Virus record (IMG/VR): IMGVR_UViG_3300021962_000060
Span: 26,922 to 90,921 of that record
Source of the DNA: a virus
Direction: 5' to 3' (one strand)
Length of the DNA: 64,000 nt
Shown here: positions 52,081 through 60,394 of the stretch, piece by piece
Position numbering within the stretch: position 1 is the stretch's first letter
Layout: every line of letters starts with the position of its first letter
Made by a program: the position numbers and the translations under genes
The notes under the pieces: model-generated
Database searches by the model: none
What the model was told of the DNA's origin: nothing
Seen by the model: the letters and a program-made list of their open reading frames with translations, nothing else

Positions 52081-53817
52081 TTAGAAAGTTCCTCCATCTA
52101 TTGTAACAAGATCAAGCGTGATACTGCTGATATTTCCACCAGTAATTGACACATTATTAGCATTTTGAGTAGCCATAGTGCCAAGCCCCAAAGTGGTTCT
52201 AGCGGCTGAAGCATCAGCATCATCAAGCAAAGTTCTTGCATATGAAGTTAAAGTTGCAACATCGAAAGTATCTAGGCCAGTAGCATAAATTAGACTATTA
52301 GCGGCAGTTGTGACATTAGCCAGCGCCGCTAAAGTTGCATCATAAGCCTGGACATTCGTGCCTATAGCAAGACCAAGATTAGTTCTCGCAGTACCAGCAT
52401 CAGTTGCGCCAGTGCCTCCGTATGCGACAGCGATAGCAGTGCCCTGCCAAACACCAGTACCGATTGTTCCAACCGATGTTAGGCTAGAACCAGTTACACC
52501 AGAGCCAAGAGTGGTTCCCGACAAAACAGTAACTCCATTAATCTTATACTCTTTACCAGTTAAAAGATTAAGGTGTTCCGAAGAAGTCCAAGAGTCAGTA
52601 GCATCAACCCAGTTGAATGTCTTATCAGTTGTACCCTTCAGAGTAATACCACCGCCATCAGCGCCAGCATCAGACGGAGTGTAAGAATCGGAAGCAGAAC
52701 CTAATTCAAGATTCTTATCATCAACAGTGATAGTAGTAGAATTAATTGTAGTAACTGTTCCATTAACAGTTAAGTTGCCTGTAACAGTAGCATTACCGCC
52801 AACAGACAGATCGGTTGTAATAGTAACACTAGACGGCAATCCAATAGTCACAGAGCCGGTAGAGTTATTAACCTCAACCTCATTTGCGGTTCCAGTAATC
52901 GAAGTAACACCGGCGTTAGTAACGGTAAAAGTACCGCCTTCAGTACCCGTATTAGACAGACTGATCCCAGTTCCTGCCGAAATAGAACCAACATAATCAC
53001 CAGTAGTATCGGTGCCAAGAGCAACCGAGTTAGCAGCAACAGTCGCATTTAAAGTAGCACTACCAAGATTTGTAATAGTAACATTACCAGTAAGATCACC
53101 ACCAAGGGTTATTGTGAAGTCAGCAACATCTAAGTTAAGTTTTGAATTAGCATCATCATAAGTAGCTCCAATACCACTATGGGTTCCATTAGTAAAAAGA
53201 GCAGCAGCGGCATCTTGGGCATCTTCAGTAAATCCACTAATTTGACCGGCATTGATTGAAATAGTTGTATTCCCAGCAGCGGTCAAACGACCATACGAAT
53301 CAACAGTAAAAGTAGCAACAGTGCCGGCTCCACCATACGATCCAAGAGTAACACCTGTAGTAGTTAAGGAAAGATCAATAGCGCCATCGCCAGCATCATC
53401 ATAAGAAGCAGATATACCAGTATGACTACCATTAGTAACAAATTGACCGCCAACAACATCCTGCACCTGCTCGGAACTAACAGTAGCTCCAGAAACAGCA
53501 GCGTCAACATAAGCAGTAGTAGCTACCGCAGTTGAATTATTATTAGGACTTTTAGTTGCAGCAATAGCGCTTGAACCAAGATCAACCGTTCCAGAAAAAG
53601 TCTTATTACCAGTAATGGTCTGGACACCGGACAGGGTTAAGAATGCACCACTGCCTCCAATGGAAATGACAGTATTCGCATCGCCATTGATATCAGTTCC
53701 AAAACCATAATATAAAACATTATCGACTTCATTAAATGCCAGTTCAGCATTCTTCAAAGAAGCGGGTGCGCCAGAAGCACCACTAGCCCTTCTTTTGATT
53801 CTAATTGTATTAGACAT
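52081..53817 (-). CDS. Long tail fibre, shaft only
   Basis: 578 residues. Shares MSNTI(K/R)IK and a GELAIN/AELAFNE segment with the collar fibre at its N-terminus, and the NLTVNGTVTTINSTTITVDD section in the shaft. C-terminus is a set of phage-fibre repeats (VAYGGTGATDAGTARTNLGL, LDDADASAARTTLGLGT). No receptor tip is recognised. It probably forms the proximal part or a separate fibre joined to the 871-residue one through their common motifs. Confidence 0.8.
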   Translation of the reverse strand: MSNTIRIKRRASGASGAPASLKNAELAFNEVDNVLYYGFGTDINGDANTVISIGGSGAFLTLSGVQTITGNKTFSGTVDLGSSAIAATKSPNNNSTAVATTAYVDAAVSGATVSSEQVQDVVGGQFVTNGSHTGISASYDDAGDGAIDLSLTTTGVTLGSYGGAGTVATFTVDSYGRLTAAGNTTISINAGQISGFTEDAQDAAAALFTNGTHSGIGATYDDANSKLNLDVADFTITLGGDLTGNVTITNLGSATLNATVAANSVALGTDTTGDYVGSISAGTGISLSNTGTEGGTFTVTNAGVTSITGTANEVEVNNSTGSVTIGLPSSVTITTDLSVGGNATVTGNLTVNGTVTTINSTTITVDDKNLELGSASDSYTPSDAGADGGGITLKGTTDKTFNWVDATDSWTSSEHLNLLTGKEYKINGVTVLSGTTLGSGVTGSSLTSVGTIGTGVWQGTAIAVAYGGTGATDAGTARTNLGLAIGTNVQAYDATLAALANVTTAANSLIYATGLDTFDVATLTSYARTLLDDADASAARTTLGLGTMATQNANNVSITGGNISSITLDLVTIDGGTF

Positions 53818-54110
53818 TAATAATTACCTCCATTAACGGTGTGACCTGTTGATGGATGAACATGATCAGACCTAGATGCTGTTATCGCAACCCCAGCGCT
53901 ACCTGTATTGGCTAACTCTGTAGGTATTGAATCACTAAATTGTAAACTTGCTGGTACAGTAATTGTAGCAGAAGAAGTATTCAAAATAGTAATTTCTGAA
54001 TTTGTACTTGTATTTGTACCAGATTGTATGATTGTTACATCATTGGTTGAAACAGTAAGGATCGTTGAATCGTTACCAATGACTGTTAAAGTAGTTATGT
54101 CACCCGGCAC
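53817..54110 (-). CDS. Small beta-rich virion protein
   Basis: 97 residues, rich in Thr, Ser, Asn, Val and Ile, ending ITASRSDHVHPSTGHTVNGG. The SRSDHVHPS phrase is common at ends of phage structural and fibre proteins. One-base overlap with the fibre gene and 11 bases with the gene before. Likely a short fibre or connecting piece. Confidence 0.6.
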   Translation of the reverse strand: MPGDITTLTVIGNDSTILTVSTNDVTIIQSGTNTSTNSEITILNTSSATITVPASLQFSDSIPTELANTGSAGVAITASRSDHVHPSTGHTVNGGNY

Positions 54111-54438
54111 GTGTAACCTCTCCTTGTACCGTAGCCTTACCTGCTATTAAAGTGGTAATAACAGTACCATTAGTTTCTTGAAGATCATAATAGTAAACAC
54201 CGCTTCTAATATTGGATGTGACATTTGGTAACAAAGAGAATTGCAAAACCCCGTTTGGGCCATCAGTTATTGACGTTGTGAACGTAGCAACAATGGTATC
54301 AGAAGTCTTTGTTTTTCTAACTTGGCCCGAATAAGTCCTAGTTGATATATTAATATTGGCATTAGCGCTATTACGTAACTTAACTTCATGTAAGTATGTA
54401 TCTCCTTGATAAATAATAATATTTCTTTCAGCAGCCAT
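54100..54438 (-). CDS. Small virion protein (BppU-N-like)
   Basis: 112 residues starting MAAERNIIIYQGDTYLHEVK. The IIIYQGDTY-x8-LRN opening and an S-G-Q-V-R strand resemble N-terminal domains of baseplate upper proteins found in many phages, which attach fibres. Its own TGGTGTATCAT box lies upstream with a GAGGA site. Tentative. Confidence 0.6.
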   Translation of the reverse strand: MAAERNIIIYQGDTYLHEVKLRNSANANINISTRTYSGQVRKTKTSDTIVATFTTSITDGPNGVLQFSLLPNVTSNIRSGVYYYDLQETNGTVITTLIAGKATVQGEVTRAG

Positions 54439-54454
54439 ATCTAATCCTCATAAT

Positions 54455-54460
54455 ATGATA
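54455..54460 (-). promoter_or_regulatory. Promoter TTGGTGTATCAT for the fibre operon
   Basis: Hexamer TATCAT 16 bases before the ATG at 54438, with GAGGA between. The upstream sequence TTGGTG resembles that of the 60304 promoter (TGGTGTATTAT). Confidence 0.5.
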
Positions 54461-54487
54461 CACCAAATATTGTTATAAACGCATAAA

Positions 54488-54871
54488 TCAATCTAAAGTA
54501 ACTGTCAAATTGCCAGATGATATAGAAACGGTATCGCCAGAACTTACGCTTCGACTAGATGCCAAAGTCCCCCAGTACAATAAATTTCCAGATGTTAAAC
54601 TATCAAGAACGCCTATTGCAGTCACAACACATGTTGGCATTGTTGTAAAATTGACATTCACATTGCTACTTGCTGAGCCAGAAGAGGCAGCAGAAAAAGT
54701 TACAACCTGTCTAGAGTAAGAACCACCAGTTACTTCTACACCACCACCAGTATCAGATGGTGATGTGGTATATAGTGCTACATAAACAGCACTAGGTTTA
54801 GTATATGTAGTTGTACCTAAAGAATGATCTATAAGTTTATTTTCTAAATAATTTGATGCGGAACCCGCCAT
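54488..54871 (-). CDS. Virion protein of unknown role
   Basis: 127 residues from the ATG at 54871, two bases after the upstream stop. Starts MAGSASNYLENKLIDHSLG and continues with SAVYVALYTTSPSDTGGGVE, a pattern repeated in a widespread phage structural family with no settled name. Beta-rich, Ser/Thr-rich. Likely a tail or fibre accessory. Confidence 0.65.
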   Translation of the reverse strand: MAGSASNYLENKLIDHSLGTTTYTKPSAVYVALYTTSPSDTGGGVEVTGGSYSRQVVTFSAASSGSASSNVNVNFTTMPTCVVTAIGVLDSLTSGNLLYWGTLASSRSVSSGDTVSISSGNLTVTLD

Positions 54872-54873
54872 GA

Positions 54874-55173
54874 TCAACTCTTTTTCAAATACTCTTCAAG
54901 CTCAATCTGATCTAGCAACCTGAAGTTATCGAGTTTTAATAGACGATCCGCCTCTTCATTCGGAATTAAATGAATAGGGTCTTCTCTTGAAAAGATATAT
55001 CCATTAGCAGTAATGTAAGCAGCGCCGCAAGAAAAATAAATATATTTAAATCCTTCATTGGACTTAACAATAGATGATTCCACATCTTTTTTAGGCTTAG
55101 GAGTTGTTTTCGCAGTAGTTTTTTTTGCAGGCTTGGGATCAACTGCATCAGAAGTAATAATATTTTCAGTCAT
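54874..55173 (-). CDS. Hypothetical small virion-region protein
   Basis: 99 residues. First 40 residues are Lys/Pro/Thr-rich and flexible (KKTTAKTTPKPKKDVES); the rest is a small folded part (FKYIYFSCGAAYITANGYIF, NEEADRLLKLDNFRLLDQ). First gene after the capsid terminator, with a leaderless-type promoter. Role unknown. Confidence 0.6.
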   Translation of the reverse strand: MTENIITSDAVDPKPAKKTTAKTTPKPKKDVESSIVKSNEGFKYIYFSCGAAYITANGYIFSREDPIHLIPNEEADRLLKLDNFRLLDQIELEEYLKKS

Positions 55174-55179
55174 AATATA

Positions 55180-55185
55180 ATTGTA
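55180..55185 (-). promoter_or_regulatory. Leaderless-type promoter TGTGATACAAT
   Basis: Extended -10 (hexamer TACAAT) followed by exactly six bases (TATATT) and the ATG at 55173. Starts the adsorption module just after the capsid terminator. Confidence 0.65.
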
Positions 55186-55210
55186 TCACAATTTAACTTA
55201 TACAAAGCAA

Positions 55211-55234
55211 AAGCCCCAGTTTTCACTGGGGCTT
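55211..55234. terminator. Terminator after the major capsid gene
   Basis: Perfect 10-bp stem AAGCCCCAGT (55211-55220) / ACTGGGGCTT (55225-55234) with the GAAA tetraloop on the minus strand, followed by TTTTGCTTTG. Lies 39 bases past the capsid stop. Confidence 0.85.
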
Positions 55235-55272
55235 CCACCGAACATTATGTGTAACTATAACGTCCTAAGGTA

Positions 55273-56304
55273 TCAGAGGCTACGAAGCTTAACGTTCTTA
55301 GCAATCACATACGAATCAGCATTCTCAATGTTGGAAGCAACTCGCATATACTGCGTATACTCAATAGTGTCAGTCTTCGGCTTGAACTGGCGGTACACCG
55401 TGATGTCACGATGGATACCAATCACACGGTTATTCGGGAACGTAAGCTCCACATAACCATGCGAACCAGCAGCACCCGAGTAGTCACCGCTAACAGCCTC
55501 AGGCATCAACGGAACCTCAACCAACGGAATACCGAAGGGGGCGATTCCAGTAGCACCCGCACCACCATTCGCACGCATCGCACCCGTCAAGAACGCAGTG
55601 TCGCCAATCATAGAGCCAGGCGAAGGCGCACCAGCAGTAGCAGCAGTAGCGCTGTTGGGATTAGACAGGCTGAAGATGGTGTCCTGAACAACGCCAGCAC
55701 CAGAGAAGAACTTCAACTCGTTGCGACGCTGCAGGTACTTAGCCGGCAAGTTACGAAGAATGCGATCATAAGTCGCACGCGACACGTTGTTGCCAGCCTC
55801 ATCAACGGTACGACCGTCAGTGATAGCCAACTTGACAAAGCCATTAAGAGCCTTAAGCAAGGTGTTGTTGGACGAGGTGTTGCCATTGATGAAAAGATCG
55901 TCCATGTCATTCGCCGTCTGACGGGCCATGACCTGAGCGATGTGATCCTCAAGCGAGGCTCCCTCAATATTGTCCTCAAGGGACTCGGTGCTGATCGCCC
56001 AGTCAAGACGAAGCTTGACGGTGCTCAAAGACACCTTAGTAAAGGTAACGGCGGCATTAGCGCCGGTGTCAGTCGCCTCGGTAGCTTTTGCAAGCAAACG
56101 GGTTCCAACGGAGAGCTTGTCAATCTCCATCTGGGGGGTACGCATGCGAACCACTCGCGAGTTCTGCATAAGAACCGACTGATCAATAACGAAGTCAATA
56201 AAACGATTCGACTGCGCCGGCTTCATCAAACCACCACTATCGTTGTTCACAACGCTAGTGGTGACTTCATCTGCCTTGGATAAAATTTCATTCTGAGTTG
56301 CCAT
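55273..56304 (-). CDS. Major capsid protein (HK97 fold)
   Basis: 343 residues. N-arm, then RFIDFVIDQSVLMQNSRVVR (spine-like helix), YVELTFPNNRVIGIHRDITV and a C-terminal beta section with TDTIEYTQYMRVAS match capsid proteins of the PBSX/XkdG-like HK97 group. It follows the protease/scaffold gene and has AGGAGG before the ATG. A 60-base sample (55561-55620) is about 57% G+C against about 25% in the portal gene (59041-59100), in line with very high expression. Confidence 0.9.
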   Translation of the reverse strand: MATQNEILSKADEVTTSVVNNDSGGLMKPAQSNRFIDFVIDQSVLMQNSRVVRMRTPQMEIDKLSVGTRLLAKATEATDTGANAAVTFTKVSLSTVKLRLDWAISTESLEDNIEGASLEDHIAQVMARQTANDMDDLFINGNTSSNNTLLKALNGFVKLAITDGRTVDEAGNNVSRATYDRILRNLPAKYLQRRNELKFFSGAGVVQDTIFSLSNPNSATAATAGAPSPGSMIGDTAFLTGAMRANGGAGATGIAPFGIPLVEVPLMPEAVSGDYSGAAGSHGYVELTFPNNRVIGIHRDITVYRQFKPKTDTIEYTQYMRVASNIENADSYVIAKNVKLRSL

Positions 56305-56319
56305 ATTTAATTCCTCCTA

Positions 56320-58047
56320 TTATGACTCATAACCAAGGGCAGTGATCAAGCCCTGGGGTAAATAAACGTTGTTCCAGATAGAAGCCGGAGCCGACTTGAC
56401 AATAACCTCGTCATCCTCTTCTTCCACATCAACACTCTTCTTGATAGCACCAGAAGCGGCAATTGCCTTAACAGTCTCTTCCTGCTCAGCCAAAGCCTTC
56501 TCAGTTGCGCTCAACTTCTCTTCAAGTTCAGTCTTCTGAACTTCAAAACTCTTTGAAATGCTGTCAATCTTTTCCTGAACAGCAACTTCAACCTCTTCCT
56601 TAATCGAAGTAGCGAAGTTAGCCAGTTTCTCGTCAACTACAGCACCAAGAGCATCCTTAAGGATTTCAATATCCATTTCTTCCTCCAATGTGTTCTCAGT
56701 TACTTCAACTTTAGATTCTGTTGAAGCTGTCTCTTCTACATCTTGAACAAGCCAATTAACAAAACGCTTAAGAAGCGAAAGTTTCTTATACTCTTGCTCA
56801 TCCATGTTTAAGATCGTATCATATTCTACATCATTTTGCAATGACTGGTCTTGCGTTTTAAAGATTTCTTTGCTCTCATCTAATTCAACAGAATCTTGCA
56901 TTTCTAAAATCTCATTCAACAATTCAATAATATCATTTTCACTAGCATCTAGTTTATTATTTTCAATATTTATACTATCTAGATCCAAAGTAACAGAATC
57001 ATCTTTTATCATATTTGACTCCCTTTTAACTTTAATCTTCTTTCTTCTTCTGGGCTTCATAGCTGAAGGTTCCTGAGTATATCCCTGAGTAGGATTGGCA
57101 ATTCCAGATCCCATTGATCCAGTAGAAATCTCGCCCTCTTTTTCAACAGAACATCCGCAAGAGCATTCCTGCTTTTCAATATCAAAATCAGACTCAGACT
57201 TGGTAGTGCAATTATTTAAAGTTTCAGTTTTTGATCTAGCCCAAGCCCATCCAGCATCTCCACCCCATAGATTCCAAGCAATACGACCATTTGATGGGTA
57301 TCCTTCTTCACCAGGGTTCCAGCCTTTACCTTGCTTATCAACTTCATGGCGCGGAAAGTATTTAGCAACTTTCCTTACAAACTCAGGAGTTGCCTTACCA
57401 CCAGCTGCAAGCCTACGAGCAGATCCAAGACCGACACTAGTACCACCTCGACCATGCTCTTTTCTTTGATTAAGACCAGCCTGAGCCGCCTTCCTAACAG
57501 CATCGGGAATTGTAAGATCAATATCATTGCAATCAACTTTTAATATATAATCCAATTCACCATCATTTGACATCTTAACTATATCAATAACAGCAATTTG
57601 ATTTGCAGGATTGTCAACTAAACTTAATTCACCAAGTTCATATCTTTTAATCACATTAGCCGGCTTTCCTCTAAAAACTTTTTTAGTATCAACTTCTTTT
57701 TCAAGAATACGACCGCCTATAGAAAAAGCACGTAAAGTGCCATCAAGAACTTTTTCCCAAGTATCTTGAGCACCTTTAGAAATATAAGCCTCTACTCTGA
57801 TAGCATTAAACTCTTCACCGTCAGCATTTTTAATTTTTACTGGTTCATAATTAATAGCTTTGCCAACAGCAATCGGAGAATGCATTTCTCTTATATTGCC
57901 GGCCCAGTTCTTAAAAGCAAGCAAAGATGCGTTAAAATCAACAATATCTCCGGCTTTATCAATATTGTCAGCAGTAGCAATACCAACAACAATTCTTTCT
58001 TCTTTTTTCACCATAGAAATGGGAAACATTAAATTAAAATTTTCCAT
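56320..58047 (-). CDS. Prohead protease fused to a conserved basic domain and scaffold
   Basis: 575 residues in three parts. Residues 1-160: XkdF/S78-like prohead protease (GIATADNIDKAGDIVDF, MHSPIAVGKA, TWEKVLDGTLRAFSIGGRI, LGELSLVDNPANQIAVI). Residues about 180-270: a basic Trp/Gly-rich domain (IPDAVRKAAQAGLNQRKEHG, RHEVDKQGKGWNPGEEGYPS, NGRIAWNLWGGDAGWAWA), which I have seen as a recurring phage domain of unknown function. Residues about 350-550: acidic coiled-coil scaffold with a long helix (SFEVQKTELEEKLSATEKAL). It organises capsid assembly and is then degraded. Confidence 0.8.
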   Translation of the reverse strand: MENFNLMFPISMVKKEERIVVGIATADNIDKAGDIVDFNASLLAFKNWAGNIREMHSPIAVGKAINYEPVKIKNADGEEFNAIRVEAYISKGAQDTWEKVLDGTLRAFSIGGRILEKEVDTKKVFRGKPANVIKRYELGELSLVDNPANQIAVIDIVKMSNDGELDYILKVDCNDIDLTIPDAVRKAAQAGLNQRKEHGRGGTSVGLGSARRLAAGGKATPEFVRKVAKYFPRHEVDKQGKGWNPGEEGYPSNGRIAWNLWGGDAGWAWARSKTETLNNCTTKSESDFDIEKQECSCGCSVEKEGEISTGSMGSGIANPTQGYTQEPSAMKPRRRKKIKVKRESNMIKDDSVTLDLDSINIENNKLDASENDIIELLNEILEMQDSVELDESKEIFKTQDQSLQNDVEYDTILNMDEQEYKKLSLLKRFVNWLVQDVEETASTESKVEVTENTLEEEMDIEILKDALGAVVDEKLANFATSIKEEVEVAVQEKIDSISKSFEVQKTELEEKLSATEKALAEQEETVKAIAASGAIKKSVDVEEEDDEVIVKSAPASIWNNVYLPQGLITALGYES

Positions 58048-58087
58048 ATAGACCTCTATAATAATGTATTTTTATTTAAAATACAAA

Positions 58088-58348
58088 TTAACCTATTGCA
58101 TACACAGCTAAAGTTACATTCGCAGTAAGGATTTCAAACTTTGTGAAATCTCCAATGATCTCTGTGTACCCACCACCATGAACTGCATGCGGAATCAAAA
58201 CAGTATGCGGACCACCATTCAACCTTACAGTTGCATTGTTATTGACATCCGTGTTGTAAAAATATATAGCATCAGTATGATGATTGGTTGATACAGCGCC
58301 ATTTGCACTAGTAACACCGGTTGCGGAATAAACAATTCCAGTTGCCAT
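58088..58348 (-). CDS. Small beta-rich virion protein between portal and protease
   Basis: 86 residues (MATGIVYSATGVTSANGAVS ... FTKFEILTANVTLAVYAIG). All-beta with an Ile-Pro-His-rich loop (VLIPHAVHGGG). Possibly a head decoration or fibre-related protein; position in the head module is the only evidence. Confidence 0.55.
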   Translation of the reverse strand: MATGIVYSATGVTSANGAVSTNHHTDAIYFYNTDVNNNATVRLNGGPHTVLIPHAVHGGGYTEIIGDFTKFEILTANVTLAVYAIG

Positions 58349-58350
58349 TA

Positions 58351-59973
58351 TTAAACCTCCTCGTTACGACCAGCATCTTGTTGCTGACCTCTTTCTGATC
58401 TTTCTCCATTAGCATTTATATCACTTGCCCCTGCTGGGGTATCGGCTCTTGCTCTTGGAGGATTAGAAGATTGATTATTGCTATTCATAGGAGGGGCACC
58501 GGGCCCCTCTTTTTTAATTTTAGTCGGGAAAGGAAGGACAACATCCCCATCCTCTCTTTCAGGAAGCCCAAGTTCACTTCTAACTTCATTAGGACTAACA
58601 ACTTCAGTACGAAGATATCTATCAAATATTCTTGACTGAATATCTTCATCGACAAGATCAATTCTTTTGAATCTCAATACAACAAGATCAGAGAACTCTT
58701 GAATAATTTTATTTATTCTTTTTTCGATAACAGCCTGATCTGGCCCAATAACTTGTGTCTTGAAAGTCTTATCAGCATCTCTAGAGACAGCCAAGTTTGC
58801 ATTATCATAAACGCCAACCTTGGGAGCAGGAACCCTGTTGGCTACAAGTATTTCATCTCTATTTGATTTTCTAAACTTATCAAAAGAAGAATCTTGGACA
58901 TTTGCTTCAAGTTTCTCAAACTTGATATCAGCATCTGAACCAATCGAAGACGGAATCGGAATTACCAAAGTTCCATGATTTCTTCCTTTAACCTCATTTC
59001 TAAAATAATTAACTAGTTCTTGTTTTGATTTAGCACTTAGTTTTGCACCCTTTAATATAATTGCATATCTAGGAATTGCTTTATTTTCAAAATAGTCAAT
59101 ATTGTATTCTTTTGCATATTTATCGCCAACAATTGCAGCAGCAGCAGATACCGATGCAGGAATTCCATAATAGGTATTGTTTGGAGAATAAACTTTAAAA
59201 TGAATTATTTCATTCGGGTTAGGATCTCCATTTATTGGATCAACAGTTTCAGTATCTTGAAAATTTCTAAAGAAGACTGCCTGTATCTTATTACTTTTTG
59301 CAATTTGCACATAACCATCGCGCTTTCTTCTAACTCTAACAAGAGTAGCTGGAACATGACCTATATATCCAATTTGACCAGACTTGGTTCTTCCAATCTC
59401 AAGATATCCATTTCCAACAGACATAGCATCAAGCCAGACTTTAATCATAGTCTCAAGAAAAGTCTCTTCATCATTAAGTTCTTCAAAAATATCTTCTAAT
59501 TTTTGTTTTTCATTATGAATAAGTTTTCTAGCTCTAGAAAGTTTCTCGGGAGATGATTGACTCTTTTCAAGAATTCTTCTTGCTTTTGTAGTTTCAATAA
59601 ACTCGTAACCAAGGCCAACAGTGTTCATAACTCTTGCATTAACAGATGCATTATGAATAGCACTTTGATCGTATAGACCAGCAAGAGTGTCTTGGTCATA
59701 CGGAGGCGTTACAACGTCATACAGCGAGTAACCATCAATTTGCTCAGGATCAACATATTTAGTACCAATAGAATCCGGCTGACCGGTAAATTTCTTTTGA
59801 AGATTATAAAATCTTCTTTTCATTTTAGGTGATAAATTAGATGATTTAATTTTCTTAAAAGGATCATCCGATTCTAGTTTTGTAAGAACCTGATCATATG
59901 TAACTTCATCTATTTCAATACCGTCTTTAAACGGATCATCTTCATCAATATGCGATATAACCGGTACGCTCAT
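58351..59973 (-). CDS. Portal protein (PBSX/HK97-like)
   Basis: 540 residues. Typical portal layout: N-terminal arm, LYDQSAIHNASVNARVMNTV, the wing with DAMSVGNGYLEIGRT and NEIIHFKVYSPNNTYYGIPA, clip/stem helices near TFKTQVIGPDQAVIEKRINK, and an acidic/Pro-rich C-terminal tail. The dodecameric portal is the DNA gate and terminase dock. It overlaps the preceding small gene (ATGA). Confidence 0.9.
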   Translation of the reverse strand: MSVPVISHIDEDDPFKDGIEIDEVTYDQVLTKLESDDPFKKIKSSNLSPKMKRRFYNLQKKFTGQPDSIGTKYVDPEQIDGYSLYDVVTPPYDQDTLAGLYDQSAIHNASVNARVMNTVGLGYEFIETTKARRILEKSQSSPEKLSRARKLIHNEKQKLEDIFEELNDEETFLETMIKVWLDAMSVGNGYLEIGRTKSGQIGYIGHVPATLVRVRRKRDGYVQIAKSNKIQAVFFRNFQDTETVDPINGDPNPNEIIHFKVYSPNNTYYGIPASVSAAAAIVGDKYAKEYNIDYFENKAIPRYAIILKGAKLSAKSKQELVNYFRNEVKGRNHGTLVIPIPSSIGSDADIKFEKLEANVQDSSFDKFRKSNRDEILVANRVPAPKVGVYDNANLAVSRDADKTFKTQVIGPDQAVIEKRINKIIQEFSDLVVLRFKRIDLVDEDIQSRIFDRYLRTEVVSPNEVRSELGLPEREDGDVVLPFPTKIKKEGPGAPPMNSNNQSSNPPRARADTPAGASDINANGERSERGQQQDAGRNEEV

Positions 59974-60296
59974 ATTTTAAACAACCTCTTATAAGTATCT
60001 TCATACGGATCTGGCGTAAGACCATTCAATAGTCTTTCTCTTTGGTCATCATGCTCTGAATTCGTCACTTTTCTAGCGCCAGGAACCCAAGCTATATGTC
60101 CATCTTCTTTGCCAGTCCAATACTTTGCAGCCTCAGCAACTCTTTTTTCTACACCAGGATCATGCATCATGCCTTCCGCCGAGAGGACTCCATCACCATC
60201 AGATAACGGTAAACCATCAGGCATAATCCAAATACAAACCCCAAAAGCAGATTCGGGAACCCAAATCTTTTTACTATCAACAATTCCGTTTTCCAT
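59970..60296 (-). CDS. Conserved small phage protein before the portal
   Basis: 108 residues. The phrases AFGVCIWIMPDGLPLSDGDG, MHDPGVEKRVAEAAKYWTGK and WVPGARKVTNSEHDDQRERL form a pattern that I recognise in small proteins coded next to phage portal genes; role unknown. Its ATG stands seven bases after a TATTAT box. Confidence 0.65.
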   Translation of the reverse strand: MENGIVDSKKIWVPESAFGVCIWIMPDGLPLSDGDGVLSAEGMMHDPGVEKRVAEAAKYWTGKEDGHIAWVPGARKVTNSEHDDQRERLLNGLTPDPYEDTYKRLFKI

Positions 60297-60303
60297 TCTA
60301 AAT

Positions 60304-60309
60304 ATAATA
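60304..60309 (-). promoter_or_regulatory. Leaderless-type promoter TGGTGTATTAT for the head operon
   Basis: Hexamer TATTAT followed by seven bases (ATTTAGA) and the ATG at 60296. It lies right after the ribonucleotide-reductase terminator and starts the head transcript. Confidence 0.6.
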
Positions 60310-60342
60310 CACCATGTTGACTAAAAAAGCATAAATAAATAC

Positions 60343-60371
60343 AAAAAGCGTACACAGCGTGTACGCTTTTT
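60343..60371. terminator. Bidirectional intrinsic terminator
   Basis: Perfect 13-bp stem AAAAAGCGTACAC (60343-60355) / GTGTACGCTTTTT (60359-60371) with a 3-nt loop and A/T runs on both sides. It separates the nucleotide/early block from the head operon. Confidence 0.9.
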
Positions 60372-60394
60372 GCACGAATTGAATGTTTATAGAA

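Noticed and set aside
55411-56283. 290-residue plus-strand open frame across the capsid gene
   Set aside because: Same effect as above: complement of a high-G+C capsid gene, with Arg/Thr/Ser/His-rich nonsense composition and no promoter.
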